A stretch of 57,828 bases of DNA, taken from assembly GCF_003730295.1 (NCBI RefSeq), contig NZ_QTSZ01000016.1, forward strand, positions 1-57,828, in the 5' to 3' direction. Below the pieces are notes generated by a model that worked only from the letters and a program-made list of their open reading frames with translations, searched no databases and was not told where the DNA came from. The DNA is from Ornithinibacillus gellani (GTDB lineage: Bacteria; Bacillota; Bacilli; Bacillales; Amphibacillaceae). Position numbers and translations under genes: made by a program. Shown piece after piece: positions 25,721-35,444 of this stretch (positions are counted from its first letter, which is position 1; every line of letters starts with the position of its first letter).

Positions 25721-25763
25721 AAAAAAACTGTCCATCCATTGCCTTCAGCAATGAATGAACAGT
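25721..25763 (-). terminator. Terminator of the MMPL transporter gene
   Basis: 16-bp stem with two wobble/mismatch positions (25727-25742 with 25748-25763), followed on the minus strand by TTTTTTT. Confidence 0.8.
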
Positions 25764-25793
25764 CTTCTGCAGCTACTCTAATTCATTTGATTT

Positions 25794-28040
25794 TTATTCT
25801 TCTGCTTTGCTTTGATAGCTTTCATGATTTTGCAGTTTCCATAGCTTGCCTGGCCAAAATGCAAATCTTCCGAGCACCGTTGTAATCGCCGGTACAAGCA
25901 ATGGTCGGACGATAAATGTATCGAGCAAAATTCCGATTGCTGTAATGGTTCCAAAGTGGACGAGCACCTGCAGTGGCAGGACGGCGAGTACTGAAAATGT
26001 ACCTGCTAAAATGAGTCCTGCAGAGCTAATGACACTTCCTGTTTCCCCGACGCTATCGGCAATCGCCTGCTTGAGCGGCATTTCTTTTCGCTTCCGCCAA
26101 ATGCTCGAAACAAGGAAAATATTATAATCCTCACCCAACACGACCAGGAACACAAATGCATAAAGTGGAATCAATCCTTGAATTTCTGCTACGCCGAATA
26201 AATGATGTAGAACGAGCCAGCCTATTCCCAATGCAGAGAAGTACGATAATAACACGGTTGCCAATAGGTAAGTCATTGCTACAAGCGATTTTAAATATAC
26301 AAATAGCAACAGGGCAATAATGACCAGTAAGACTGGAATTATGAGCGCTTGATCACGACTGGTGATTTCCTCTGTGTCGTAAAGTGTTGCTGTTTCACCA
26401 CTTAACCAAACAGCTTCTTCTACATTGGACACCCCTGCATCCTTCAATGCATCTTCTGTCATAGCTTGCAATTCCGGAATGCTTTCAACTGCTTCCGAAG
26501 CATATGGATCGATGGACAAAGTGACCTCCCATTGCATCAAATTGGAATCATTTGCTCCTTCTTTCGGATCGGCAATTTTCTCTACGTACGGATGCTCTGC
26601 TAAAACCGCTTGTAAATCAACTTCCTTGCCACCTGTGTCAGCAATAATCTCGATGGGAGCAATTTCTCCAGGTGGGTAGTGGTCAGCGATAATCGTAAAC
26701 CCTTCTCGGGATGGCATATCCTCTGGGAAAGAATCCAATAAGCCATACGTGAATTGCATTTTTGGTACGAAGGAGGCCAAGCCACCAAGGATGATGACAG
26801 TAACGACAATAATTGTCCAAGGCTTTTCTGTTACAAGCGCACCGATTTTCTTACCAAAACGATGGCTTGGTTTTGGTCGGCGCAGTTTTTTACCTTTTTT
26901 CTTTTCTATACGTTGAATCATCGCTTCTGGTCGTGGGATAAATGGAACAAATGCAATTCTTCCCAGCAAAGCTAAAATGGCAGGAAGTAATGTTAAAGCT
27001 GCAATCCCCATGATGAATATCGATAAACTAAATGGTACTGCGAAACGATCGTAGGAAGCATAATATGCCAATCCCAGTGATAGCAACCCTAAAACGGTTG
27101 TCATCGAGCTCATCATAATGGCACCGCCAGTACCACCCACGGCACGTTTTAAAGCTACATATTTATCTTCCTCATGACGAAGCTCATCCCGATATCGTGA
27201 AATTAAGAATAAACAATAGTCGGTACCAGCACCGAATAAGAGAACCGTCATAATCGATATCGCCTGACCATCCACAACAATCCAGCCTTTATCAGCAAAA
27301 AAGCCTAGCAAAGGACTAATAATTCCATAAGCAATCCCCACTGCAACAAGTGGTACAATTGCCAAAATAGGAGAGCGATAAAGTAATATGAGTAGAACGA
27401 ATACAATCATTACGGTTGTAATTAACAGGGTAATATCTGCATTACTAAATAGCGAGACGGCATCTGTTTGAATACCTACTGGTCCGGAGAATCGAACATG
27501 TAAGCCATCATCTGCTAGTTTATCCTTTAACACGTCACTGCCGAGCTGATCCGTTATTTTAACCTCCAGCTCATCCAATGCTGCCTGTAATACTTTCGTA
27601 GAAGCTGTATCATCAAAAAACACAGGTGTAATAAGTGCGGAACCGTCCTCTGATGCACTGCCGGCTAATGCTTCTACTGGTGCATTTTGAAATGGTGGTA
27701 TAAAGGTTTGCGAATCCACTGGCTCCTCTTCTAACACAGTATATACATCCTGAATGGCTTCATAATCCGCATTTTCCAATCCACCATCGCGATACCAAAC
27801 CAACAGTAATGGCGTGCCTGCATCATTTGCAAATTCTTTATTATTAATTTGGCTTGCAACGACTGAATTGGCATCCTCTGGCAGCAATTGATTATCCGTT
27901 GTTTCCCGATCATTGACCTGGGGCCATATATACGAAAATACACCAATTAATAAAATCCAAACAAATATCGTTGCCCAACGGGTTTTCGGACTGGCAAAAA
28001 TACCGCCCAATTGTTTAAATATATCCTTCAATATGCTCAT
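25794..28040 (-). CDS. MMPL family RND-type exporter
   Basis: 748-residue membrane protein with the twofold MMPL/RND layout: one span, an extracytoplasmic loop (about 40-190), five spans with the conserved GAGTDYCLFLISRYRDEL motif (about 268-285), a second extracytoplasmic loop (about 440-565) and another five spans with VLGEDYNIFLVSSIWR. The Asp in each TDY/EDY motif is the expected proton-relay residue. Such proteins export lipids, detergents or drugs using proton motive force. It is divergent from a TetR regulator and very likely its target. The start MSILKDIF at 28040 is the first ATG with a plausible upstream GAGAGGATG. Confidence 0.9.
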   Translation of the reverse strand: MSILKDIFKQLGGIFASPKTRWATIFVWILLIGVFSYIWPQVNDRETTDNQLLPEDANSVVASQINNKEFANDAGTPLLLVWYRDGGLENADYEAIQDVYTVLEEEPVDSQTFIPPFQNAPVEALAGSASEDGSALITPVFFDDTASTKVLQAALDELEVKITDQLGSDVLKDKLADDGLHVRFSGPVGIQTDAVSLFSNADITLLITTVMIVFVLLILLYRSPILAIVPLVAVGIAYGIISPLLGFFADKGWIVVDGQAISIMTVLLFGAGTDYCLFLISRYRDELRHEEDKYVALKRAVGGTGGAIMMSSMTTVLGLLSLGLAYYASYDRFAVPFSLSIFIMGIAALTLLPAILALLGRIAFVPFIPRPEAMIQRIEKKKGKKLRRPKPSHRFGKKIGALVTEKPWTIIVVTVIILGGLASFVPKMQFTYGLLDSFPEDMPSREGFTIIADHYPPGEIAPIEIIADTGGKEVDLQAVLAEHPYVEKIADPKEGANDSNLMQWEVTLSIDPYASEAVESIPELQAMTEDALKDAGVSNVEEAVWLSGETATLYDTEEITSRDQALIIPVLLVIIALLLFVYLKSLVAMTYLLATVLLSYFSALGIGWLVLHHLFGVAEIQGLIPLYAFVFLVVLGEDYNIFLVSSIWRKRKEMPLKQAIADSVGETGSVISSAGLILAGTFSVLAVLPLQVLVHFGTITAIGILLDTFIVRPLLVPAITTVLGRFAFWPGKLWKLQNHESYQSKAEE

Positions 28041-28233
28041 CCTCTCGAACGCATTCTGTGACAGCGTTGGAATTTTGATAATAAGATTACCTATTCAAAA
28101 AGCGGATAATTTATTATAACCATCCCACATTTTGAACCCTTTTATAATTATATATACTGGAAGGTTAATTAAGCAAGTGACAATTTATTTATGATATACT
28201 ACCTATACGAACTAGATTTTAGGAGTGAGCACG

Positions 28234-28857
28234 ATGCAACATTCTCATCGACCGCTGGGAAGGCCCCGTAAGGAACAAAATGGAATATCCACAAAAGATA
28301 TGATTTTACAAATCGCAACCGGATTATTTTTAGAAAAAGGATATCCATTGGTGTCCATGGACGATGTAGCCAAGCATAGTAATGTCACAAAAGCGACTGT
28401 TTATTATTATTATAAAACAAAGGCTGATTTATTTACCGATGCCATGGTAGCTTTAATGATTCGGATATCTGAGAAAATAGTAGGCATCCTTTCCACAGAA
28501 GAACCATTAAAGGATCAATTATTTGAAGTGGCAAACGCACATTTACAAGCAACTGTTGATTTTAATATTAATTCATTTATGAAAGAGGCCAAAACATCGC
28601 TTTCCAATGAACAGCTGCAATTGATGAAGGAAGCAGAAGATCATATGTATAGCGTATTAGAAAACGCCTTGGAAAAAGCAATGATAAAGGGTGAAATCCC
28701 CGCAAGTAATCCGCGTCTAGGTGCCTTGCTGTTTGTGTCCATGCTAACCGTTGGGAATGGTCTGGAAAAAGAATTTAAAGACACCTTCGCATCCTTTCAT
28801 GATATGGTGACACAATTTATTGATTTGTATTGGAATGGTTTAGCCAACAAAGATTAA
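28234..28857 (+). CDS. TetR/AcrR family transcriptional regulator
   Basis: 207-residue repressor. ATG 28234 follows AGGAG at 8 bases. A GTG inside the ribosome-binding site extends the frame and is rejected. The N-terminal helix-turn-helix is clear: DMILQIATGLFLEKGYPLVSMDDVAKHSNVTKATVYYYYKTKADLF, given here only as its core MDDVAKHSNVTKATVYYYYK. The C-terminal ligand-binding domain (about 75-200) has no recognisable specificity. It is divergent from the MMPL exporter, 193 bases apart, the classical arrangement for a substrate-induced efflux pump. No clear palindrome could be picked in the AT-rich interval. Confidence 0.9.
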   Translation: MQHSHRPLGRPRKEQNGISTKDMILQIATGLFLEKGYPLVSMDDVAKHSNVTKATVYYYYKTKADLFTDAMVALMIRISEKIVGILSTEEPLKDQLFEVANAHLQATVDFNINSFMKEAKTSLSNEQLQLMKEAEDHMYSVLENALEKAMIKGEIPASNPRLGALLFVSMLTVGNGLEKEFKDTFASFHDMVTQFIDLYWNGLANKD

Positions 28858-28904
28858 ATAATGTCATACTTATGTTTCAACAACAACTCATTCTTTTTCA
28901 CAAA

Positions 28905-28947
28905 CAAAAATAATCACCTGACACACTGCCAACGGTGATTATTTTTG
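28905..28947. terminator. Bidirectional terminator
   Basis: 14-bp perfect stem, 28905-28918 with 28934-28947, CAAAAATAATCACC against its complement. It serves both the TetR gene and the convergent metallo-hydrolase gene. Confidence 0.85.
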
Positions 28948-28963
28948 TTAAAGGCATATAACT

Positions 28964-29779
28964 TTATATATTGATAATCATCCCATCATATGCCACTTCA
29001 ATTTGGTATGGTTCAAATGCTTCTACAAATCCCTCATGCAATAAACCCGCATTATGTGTGAAATGCGTTGCAATGATACGACCATTTTCCTTCATGATAT
29101 GTTCTTCCTGGAAGACTTTTTTCACTTCCAGAACCGTTTCAATACACATATGGTTTCGGCTCCGCTTGTTTTTATAATAACCACCCGTGCAATCCAAAAT
29201 CGCGAGGTCCAACTGCTTTCCTTTCAACCATTCCCAGGTCGCCTCAGGGAACCAGCCCGTATCATTTCCATATAAAATCTGCTTACCGTCCTTTTCAATA
29301 TAATATAATAAACAGGTTTCGTTCGGATCATGGTCTGCTAGTAACGGTGTAATGGTTGCAGTTTGTGTCTTTATTTCCTGAAAAGGTAATACACGATGGT
29401 AAACAAATCGGTTCTTATCCGGAGGGATGTTCTGCCTATAGCCTTGCACCGCAAGATCATTTCCATACACATGCAGCGGTGCATTAACACCATGGGCAAA
29501 TCCTTCGATACGGTTTAATAAATCCTGTGGGGTAAAATGGTCCCCATGTGTGTGTGTAATGAGTAAATCCTTTAGCTTTGTAAAATTAATTTGATCCCGA
29601 ACAGCATGATAAAAAGCATCAGGCGGATCATCCACCTTCAGCTCATCATCAAAAATGACCGACGTTCTTGAACGGATATTCTTGCCGCCGCGTTTTCTTG
29701 TTTCCTCACAAACAGAACAGGTGCAGTGGGGATTTGGTATCCCCTCTGCCGCTGCTGTTCCTAAAAAGTGTATTTTCAT
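28964..29779 (-). CDS. Metallo-beta-lactamase-fold hydrolase, PhnP-like
   Basis: 271-residue MBL-fold enzyme. A Cys-rich N-terminal cluster, HCTCSVC (18-24), is like the structural zinc site of PhnP phosphodiesterases. The metal motif HTHGDH is at 76-81, and further ligands probably lie in LADHDP, LDCTGG and TH near the C-terminus. PhnP-type enzymes hydrolyse cyclic phosphate esters. No phosphonate genes are present here, so the substrate is open. TTGGAG precedes ATG 29779. The preceding gene (binding lipoprotein) ends only 18 bases upstream and reads the same way, so co-transcription with it is likely. Confidence 0.85.
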   Translation of the reverse strand: MKIHFLGTAAAEGIPNPHCTCSVCEETRKRGGKNIRSRTSVIFDDELKVDDPPDAFYHAVRDQINFTKLKDLLITHTHGDHFTPQDLLNRIEGFAHGVNAPLHVYGNDLAVQGYRQNIPPDKNRFVYHRVLPFQEIKTQTATITPLLADHDPNETCLLYYIEKDGKQILYGNDTGWFPEATWEWLKGKQLDLAILDCTGGYYKNKRSRNHMCIETVLEVKKVFQEEHIMKENGRIIATHFTHNAGLLHEGFVEAFEPYQIEVAYDGMIINI

Positions 29780-29797
29780 GTTGTCGCTCCAATCTGT

Positions 29798-31396
29798 TTA
29801 TTCCTCAAATCGATCTAAAGCTGCTTGTTTAATCTCTAGATATTCGTCTAGATTCATTTTTTCTAATGTTTGTACATAATGATCCCACTCATCGAAAGAG
29901 GTTTCTCCAGCAATAAATTTGTCTCGCATTTCCAGGACATATTTATCGATATCAGAGCCAAATGTCGTTAACTTATCCATTTCCTCTTCCTTATAAATAA
30001 ATGGTGGCCATGGATCTTCAATCACATCTGGTCTTAGCTTTTCAGCTGCTTCAATTGCCTTTTCAGAACTCTCCGCTGTCCCTTGGAAATATTTCTCCGT
30101 TGTCACAGATGGGAGTCCGCCTCCCTGATAGGTGAGGTACTTGGATTGCTCCTGTGCCATTGTTTTACCCTCAGAACTATTTACAATATGATCCATATAC
30201 ACTGCTTCACCATCATCATTTATTTCATATGTTTCCCCCTCTACTCCGAGGAAAAACAGCTTCATGCCTTCTTCACCATAAAAATAGTCAATCCATCTGA
30301 CCGTTGCGGCAGGGTTTTCATTTTCATTTGTAATGATAAATGCACTCTTATTATCTGCCTCAGGAGAAAGGGTAACAAATTGTTTATCTCCATTCGGCCC
30401 TTCAAGCATTGGCATACTGGTTAATTCTTTTACTTTTTCGCCACCAACTGATATTTCCGGGTTAAAAAAGACCGTACTGCCATACATGCCTTCTGCTGTA
30501 TTCGCTCGGTATTGTTCATCTGTGATGGAAAAAATGTTTTTAGCAATCAAGCCTTCACTGTAAAGCTTATTTAAATATATTAACAAATCTTTGTAAGAAT
30601 CGGAAATCGGATAGAAACGTAATTCATTCGTTTCCGGGTCTAAATCAATATTGGCATTGGATGTTCCTTTTGTTTTAATACCAAATGCACCAGATAAATA
30701 ATTAAATAATGGATCGATTTCTCTACCACCATATGGCACTTCATCAGCTTTGCCATTTCCATTTGGATCGCCATCCTTAACAGCCAATAAATATTGATAG
30801 AAGTCTTCTGTCGTTTCCGGCATATCCATATCTAATGCCTCTAACCATTTTTCATTAATCCACGGTTTTTCCTTTGTTCGGTAAGAGAAAAACTCCGGAT
30901 CCGTAATTTTTGGGAATCCATATATATTTCCATCTGGAAAGGTAATTTGTTTTTCAATGACAGGATTCTCTTCAAGAATCTTCTTGAAATTCGGTGCATA
31001 CTCATCGATTAAATCATTCAATGGAAGAAACACACCCTGCTTACCATATTTCATCATGTCACTATTAGACAGAAAGATAGAGTGAAATGCATCTGGCAAG
31101 TCCCCGCCACCAAGCGTTAAATTCAATTTTTCGGTAATGACATTATCTGGAACCATCTTAAAGTTGACATCGATATTGGTCAGATCTCTGTACGTATTAA
31201 ATACAAGCACGTCATTCCAGTTGTCATTAGAAACTAATGCCTGTCTTGCAAAAATATCCAATTCAATCGGTTCTTTAACGATTGGCATACCAGATTCATT
31301 TAAATTATCCAAATCTTCCTCGGCCTTGCTTTTGCCACTACAAGCACTTAACATCATTAACAAAATACAAAATAGGATTAGCAGTCGTTTCTTCAT
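29798..31396 (-). CDS. LipO-like extracellular sugar/oligosaccharide-binding lipoprotein
   Basis: 532-residue ABC-type solute-binding lipoprotein with lipobox MLSAC and lipidated Cys19. The region from about residue 40 to 525 shows the large bilobal fold of LipO/YtcQ proteins, which bind oligosaccharides or uronides from plant or other polysaccharides. A calcium-binding-like loop, DGDPNGNGKADEVPYGG (about 205-221), is typical of that group. No permeases are next to it; its transporter partners must lie elsewhere. It is a separate transcription unit from the catabolic operon upstream, which has its own terminator, and a cre site lies 122 bases before the start. Confidence 0.9.
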   Translation of the reverse strand: MKKRLLILFCILLMMLSACSGKSKAEEDLDNLNESGMPIVKEPIELDIFARQALVSNDNWNDVLVFNTYRDLTNIDVNFKMVPDNVITEKLNLTLGGGDLPDAFHSIFLSNSDMMKYGKQGVFLPLNDLIDEYAPNFKKILEENPVIEKQITFPDGNIYGFPKITDPEFFSYRTKEKPWINEKWLEALDMDMPETTEDFYQYLLAVKDGDPNGNGKADEVPYGGREIDPLFNYLSGAFGIKTKGTSNANIDLDPETNELRFYPISDSYKDLLIYLNKLYSEGLIAKNIFSITDEQYRANTAEGMYGSTVFFNPEISVGGEKVKELTSMPMLEGPNGDKQFVTLSPEADNKSAFIITNENENPAATVRWIDYFYGEEGMKLFFLGVEGETYEINDDGEAVYMDHIVNSSEGKTMAQEQSKYLTYQGGGLPSVTTEKYFQGTAESSEKAIEAAEKLRPDVIEDPWPPFIYKEEEMDKLTTFGSDIDKYVLEMRDKFIAGETSFDEWDHYVQTLEKMNLDEYLEIKQAALDRFEE

Positions 31397-31508
31397 CTTT
31401 CACCCTCCATATACGTTATTCGGTAGAATGGAACGTTTCCTCACTTTCCGCTATAACCGTGCTGCTTCACTTCCGTTCTGCTCCCAAATAGATGATTTCT
31501 TCTATCAT

Positions 31509-31568
31509 AATCGGAAATTAAAGCGCTTTCTTATTGTATTGAGAAAATATTCCCACAATCGGAAATTA
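31509..31568 (-). promoter_or_regulatory. cre site and paired direct repeats upstream of the binding lipoprotein
   Basis: TTAAAGCGCTTTCT (31518-31531) matches the CcpA consensus TGWAARCGYTWNCW at 13 of 14 positions. It is flanked by two identical AATCGGAAATTA boxes (31509-31520 and 31557-31568), 48 bases apart. These could be sites for the AraC regulator of the regulon. Confidence 0.6.
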
Positions 31569-31604
31569 TTTTTTTATTTATAAATGCCATCTAATAAAGC
31601 ACTT

Positions 31605-31638
31605 AGAAAAAAATTGTCTCCCCAACTGGAGAGACAAT
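31605..31638 (-). terminator. Terminator of the catabolic operon
   Basis: 8-bp stem ATTGTCTC/GAGACAAT (31613-31620 with 31631-31638), followed on the minus strand by a T-run. It lies 11 bases after the DUF2264 gene stop, separating the operon from the binding-lipoprotein gene. Confidence 0.8.
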
Positions 31639-31648
31639 CTCTTCATTA

Positions 31649-33496
31649 TTATTTTTGAATTTGAAATTCTTTTCCGCCACAAGTAATGTGAAAGGCTTGT
31701 GACCGGATTTGTAAGGAAGGCTTGGTAGCCCATATTTCCTCAAATGCTTGCTGATTAGTGGCAGCATAAACGGCTGCTGCCAGCCAATGTTTTCCTTTTG
31801 GAATATCTCCAACAAGGGTTGGGATCTCACAAACATTCGCATAAAGCAAATTTGTGTTTGGAGAAGAACGAACCCTTTTAAGGCTCCGATTTTGACATAA
31901 GTCGATCATGCCACTGGCTCCAAATTTGGTTTTGGTAAAGGATTGATCTGGCTTCATGTTGCCAGCATAAGGGTCTGCAACCGGTACAGAAAATCCACCT
32001 TCTGCACCATGTAGCTCCCGGTCTGTTTCGATATGGTGGATACGAATATCCCAGCCATTCACTGGGATAAGCCAGGTTTCTATTTGTACGTCTTTCCATG
32101 GCCTCCAAAGGCTATAGATGGCATGTTCTGTTATTTGGACTTGCTCGCATTGACGACGAACCCGATAATGATTATCCCTTTCCGATAGTGCAAGTGTGGA
32201 ATCAAATGAACCATGTCGCAATCCATATGTTTCCTTTGCGACACTAAATCCAAATTGATTCGAATACGCGAATTTAGCATACTTTTCCGCTGTATGAGCA
32301 GGTTCAAAGCCCGCATATTGACCAGATGTTAACGCGTAAACATGTTCACCTGCTGCATCGCGCCGCATGATCATATTTGCATGTGTCAATACCTTCGTTT
32401 GTTCTAAATCAGGTAAAGGCTGTTCCTTCGCCTGCCAAAAAGGATGGTCATCTGCCAATGCCAGGACAAGAAATGATTTCAGCGCCCAGTATGGTGAGCC
32501 CGGCGCATTATAGTTTTCCGACATGATTAAATTGGGATATGCATAGCCAATCGTTAAAATTCCATCTGACGTAAATATGGGCTGCTGCATCCACCAACGT
32601 AAATGACGCAACACAATTCCTTTGATAACACCCCATGGAAATGCTTCGACCTCCGCAAATGCAAGTGCACTCCAAAAGGCAGTTTGCGCAAATCGATACG
32701 TTAAGCTTCTTCCAAATGGAATAGAGGAACCATCCGCACCAAACCAGTAAATGAAATCCTTGGCAAATTGACTGGCTCGTTCTTTAAATAATGCAGAACG
32801 TTCCGGATCATCCTTCTCCTTCATTTTTGCATAGATTAAGCAATAAAAATGGATAGCGAAGGATACATAATAATCCTTTTGCTCCGTTTGTCCATCCGCA
32901 TACCAGCCATCACCTAAATAATACGTTTCAATTCGTTCAAAGGCCCGCTCATTAGCAGCCTGATTATCTTCCATACCTGCTTTGGCCAAGCCTAGATTGA
33001 CCAGCACCTTGAATAAATTCCAATTATTATCTGGTGTCTTTTTTTCATTGACGACACGAATCCACTGATGTAAGTTTTCCTTTTCCTCAGTTGAAAAAGA
33101 GGCCAATAGGTCGGGACTGCATAAAGCGATGGTTAATCCAATGGCAGCTGTTTCAACCGTTTTTTGATCATAGTCCCGTGGATAGCCCCAAAATTCCGGA
33201 TGATTTGGATTGGTTCCGTTTTTCAAACCAGTAATGAAATCCTCCCAAACATCGACTGAACCACCACCAGCGATTAATGGAGCAAGGCCCCATAATAGCC
33301 TGGAAAACGCTTCATAGCCAATTACCTGTGGACTGTAGTGTGCCTGTGTATGTCCTAAATCTAAATAGGCCTTATCCGGACTAAAATAGGTTGTCAATGG
33401 GGTGGCCATGTCTTGCATCAATGTTTGTAAATCGCGCTTCGTTTGGAGTGGATTATTTTTGATATGTGCTACTGGATCCTTTGCGATATGTACCAT
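31649..33496 (-). CDS. DUF2264 domain protein, probable polysaccharide-related enzyme
   Basis: 615-residue protein. The start at 33494-33496 (MVHIAKDP) follows GGAGGG at 5 bases. The longer frame overlaps the upstream gene and is not supported. The first 370 residues look like DUF2264, an alpha/alpha-toroid-like domain found beside glycoside hydrolase and lyase genes. Landmarks are QVIGYEAFSRLLWGLAP and EFWGYPRDYDQKTVE. The C-terminal third is beta-rich and resembles the beta-sandwich that follows toroid domains in polysaccharide lyases. It has no signal peptide, so it acts in the cytoplasm on imported oligosaccharide. The exact reaction is unknown. It is the last gene of a six-gene operon. 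Confidence 0.75.
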   Translation of the reverse strand: MVHIAKDPVAHIKNNPLQTKRDLQTLMQDMATPLTTYFSPDKAYLDLGHTQAHYSPQVIGYEAFSRLLWGLAPLIAGGGSVDVWEDFITGLKNGTNPNHPEFWGYPRDYDQKTVETAAIGLTIALCSPDLLASFSTEEKENLHQWIRVVNEKKTPDNNWNLFKVLVNLGLAKAGMEDNQAANERAFERIETYYLGDGWYADGQTEQKDYYVSFAIHFYCLIYAKMKEKDDPERSALFKERASQFAKDFIYWFGADGSSIPFGRSLTYRFAQTAFWSALAFAEVEAFPWGVIKGIVLRHLRWWMQQPIFTSDGILTIGYAYPNLIMSENYNAPGSPYWALKSFLVLALADDHPFWQAKEQPLPDLEQTKVLTHANMIMRRDAAGEHVYALTSGQYAGFEPAHTAEKYAKFAYSNQFGFSVAKETYGLRHGSFDSTLALSERDNHYRVRRQCEQVQITEHAIYSLWRPWKDVQIETWLIPVNGWDIRIHHIETDRELHGAEGGFSVPVADPYAGNMKPDQSFTKTKFGASGMIDLCQNRSLKRVRSSPNTNLLYANVCEIPTLVGDIPKGKHWLAAAVYAATNQQAFEEIWATKPSLQIRSQAFHITCGGKEFQIQK

Positions 33497-33515
33497 TTCA
33501 ACCCTCCTTATCGTT

Positions 33516-34292
33516 TTAAAATGACTTCCGTTCCAAGCTCTCATCAAGCAGACTACGTAAAGACTGTACATCTGTCTGCAGCTGTTTTACATCATCATCC
33601 TTAACAAACTCCATGAGTAAATAACGATCCTGTTCAGTGGACTGCAGTGCTTGGAGATATTTTTCCCAATCCGCTGTTCCTTCCGAAAAGGCAAGTCGAT
33701 CTGCCACATTCCAATGCAAGACATGAATATTTCTCAGCCAAGGCTTGACCATCCGAATGCTCTCCAATCGGTGCTCAACCGTTTCCCCAACGGCAGGTTG
33801 CCAGTAGGTAGATACATTGGGATGATTGATTTCAGTAAGCAGCTGTACTGTACTTTCTGGTGTATCTGTTAATGTATTACGATGATATTCCAAATGAATC
33901 GCCATGTCGTGTTCATCAGCCTTGTCCGCAATGCGACATGCATCCGCCACCACTTGTGCGCGCCCCTGTTGATCTATATCCTGTGATCCGTATATTCCAG
34001 CCCAGACGCGAATAGAAGGTGCTTGTAACGCTTTGGCTGTTTGTAAAATTGCTTCAAATTGCCCCGGTTCCTGTTCATGGCCCAATCGGTAATAGGAGCC
34101 ATATGCAGCTACTTCTAATCCTGCAGCATGCGTCTTTTCCGCTACCGCTGCCGCTTCATCGACCGCTCCGTGTGGCACGTGAATATCTCCGCCCCATTCT
34201 ATTCCTTGTATACGTGCATCCTGACTGACTGCAATAACCTCTTCAACCGTCAAGTGTCGGAATGTAACCGAACATAATCCAATGCGAAACAT
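33516..34292 (-). CDS. TIM-barrel sugar isomerase/epimerase (AP endonuclease 2-like)
   Basis: 258-residue protein of the xylose-isomerase-like TIM-barrel superfamily. Candidate metal ligands are Glu in GIEWGG (strand 2), Glu in HLEYHRN (strand 5), the histidine in NIHVLHW (strand 7) and Glu in LMEFVKDDD (strand 8). Members isomerise or epimerise sugars or keto-acids. It sits 20 bases upstream of the DUF2264 gene in the same operon. A second, divergent barrel of the same superfamily (35445-36269) is two genes upstream, so two different steps are expected. Substrate not readable. Confidence 0.85.
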   Translation of the reverse strand: MFRIGLCSVTFRHLTVEEVIAVSQDARIQGIEWGGDIHVPHGAVDEAAAVAEKTHAAGLEVAAYGSYYRLGHEQEPGQFEAILQTAKALQAPSIRVWAGIYGSQDIDQQGRAQVVADACRIADKADEHDMAIHLEYHRNTLTDTPESTVQLLTEINHPNVSTYWQPAVGETVEHRLESIRMVKPWLRNIHVLHWNVADRLAFSEGTADWEKYLQALQSTEQDRYLLMEFVKDDDVKQLQTDVQSLRSLLDESLERKSF

Positions 34293-34340
34293 CCAACTCC
34301 TCCCTTCTGTCCTTTTATCGAAGGCTTAGCCTCCATAATT

Positions 34341-35339
34341 TTATGCCATGGATTCAAACTGTTTTCGATTGACTGCCCATTGCAATGGTTCATTTGCGAT
34401 ATACCGTTTCAATTCCTCCAGCATATACGTCCCCAAGCGCCCACATTCCTTTCCTTCACTGCCAGCTAAATGCGGAGTCAATACCACATTTGGCAAGCTA
34501 TATAACAAGGAACCTGTCTCAGGTGGCTCCGGATTGGTCACATCCAATATAGCGGTAATATCCGGGCGTTGTTGTAATTGTTCCACCATTTCTGATTCAC
34601 AAACAATCGCTCCCCTTGCCGTATTAATAAAAGAAGCATGAGGTTTCATGGCAGCGAAATATTCGCCTTTAATCATTCCCACCGTTTCTGGCAGCAAAGG
34701 GGTATGCAAGGAAACGACATCTGATTGTTTAAAAATCTCTTCCAATGTAACGAGCTGCACTCCTAATGCAGCTGCATCCTCCTCACGAGCAAATGGGTCA
34801 TAAGCTAGCACGTTCAAATCAAATGCCTGTAATAATTTGGCAACCTTACGACCAACTGTGCTTAACGAAATTAGTCCGACTGTACTTCCAAAAGCTCCGG
34901 GAAGATGTGTAAATGGTTTTGCTGGGTAAATCTGTTCTTTTCGGATGTTACGGACGAATTTCCAGCCATCCTTTAAGGTAAATAAAATCTGCGAAAGCGT
35001 ATATTCCGCAACGGGCACTGCATTTGCATCAGCAGCAGTTGTAATTGTAATTCCCCGCTCCCAGCTTGCATCTGTCACAATCGACTTGATCGTTCCCGCT
35101 GCATAAAACATCGTCTCGAGCCGAGGGGCTGCTTCCAGAAATGCTGCATCCATCTTTGGACCACCCCACCCCGAAAAAATGACGTCCGCTTGCTCCAGAA
35201 TCGTTGGATTTTCCTGGATATCCTTCGTCGTTAACGGGGGACGGTAAATATGGACCAAACGTTTTATTTCTTGTTGTACCTCCGGGGGATAAACGAGATC
35301 GATAAACTGCCCGCTCATGATAAAAAGTCCATTAACCAT
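34341..35339 (-). CDS. D-2-hydroxyacid dehydrogenase family protein
   Basis: 332-residue NAD-dependent dehydrogenase of the D-isomer-specific hydroxyacid family. The start at 35337-35339 (MVNGLFIMSG) has GGAGG seven bases upstream. The catalytic residues are in place: Arg in TARGAIV, Glu in NPEPPE and His in LTPHLAGS. The nucleotide-binding turn is unusual: the family has GxGxxG, but here it reads GLISLSTVG, with Ser replacing the two central glycines. The enzyme may have altered cofactor affinity, as seen in some members of similar sugar-acid clusters. It would oxidise or reduce a sugar-derived hydroxyacid in the operon pathway. Confidence 0.85.
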   Translation of the reverse strand: MVNGLFIMSGQFIDLVYPPEVQQEIKRLVHIYRPPLTTKDIQENPTILEQADVIFSGWGGPKMDAAFLEAAPRLETMFYAAGTIKSIVTDASWERGITITTAADANAVPVAEYTLSQILFTLKDGWKFVRNIRKEQIYPAKPFTHLPGAFGSTVGLISLSTVGRKVAKLLQAFDLNVLAYDPFAREEDAAALGVQLVTLEEIFKQSDVVSLHTPLLPETVGMIKGEYFAAMKPHASFINTARGAIVCESEMVEQLQQRPDITAILDVTNPEPPETGSLLYSLPNVVLTPHLAGSEGKECGRLGTYMLEELKRYIANEPLQWAVNRKQFESMA

Positions 35340-35444
35340 GTTATTGCCTCCTGTTATGCCTGAATCTGCGTCCTGTTTTCTCACATGTACAGGTTGATAT
35401 ATATTATCATACCATCATCATAAACGAACCATGCTGCCCTAGCA

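Noticed and set aside
33305-33318. cre-like site inside the DUF2264 gene
   Set aside because: At least two mismatches and an intragenic position, weaker than the two promoter-linked sites.
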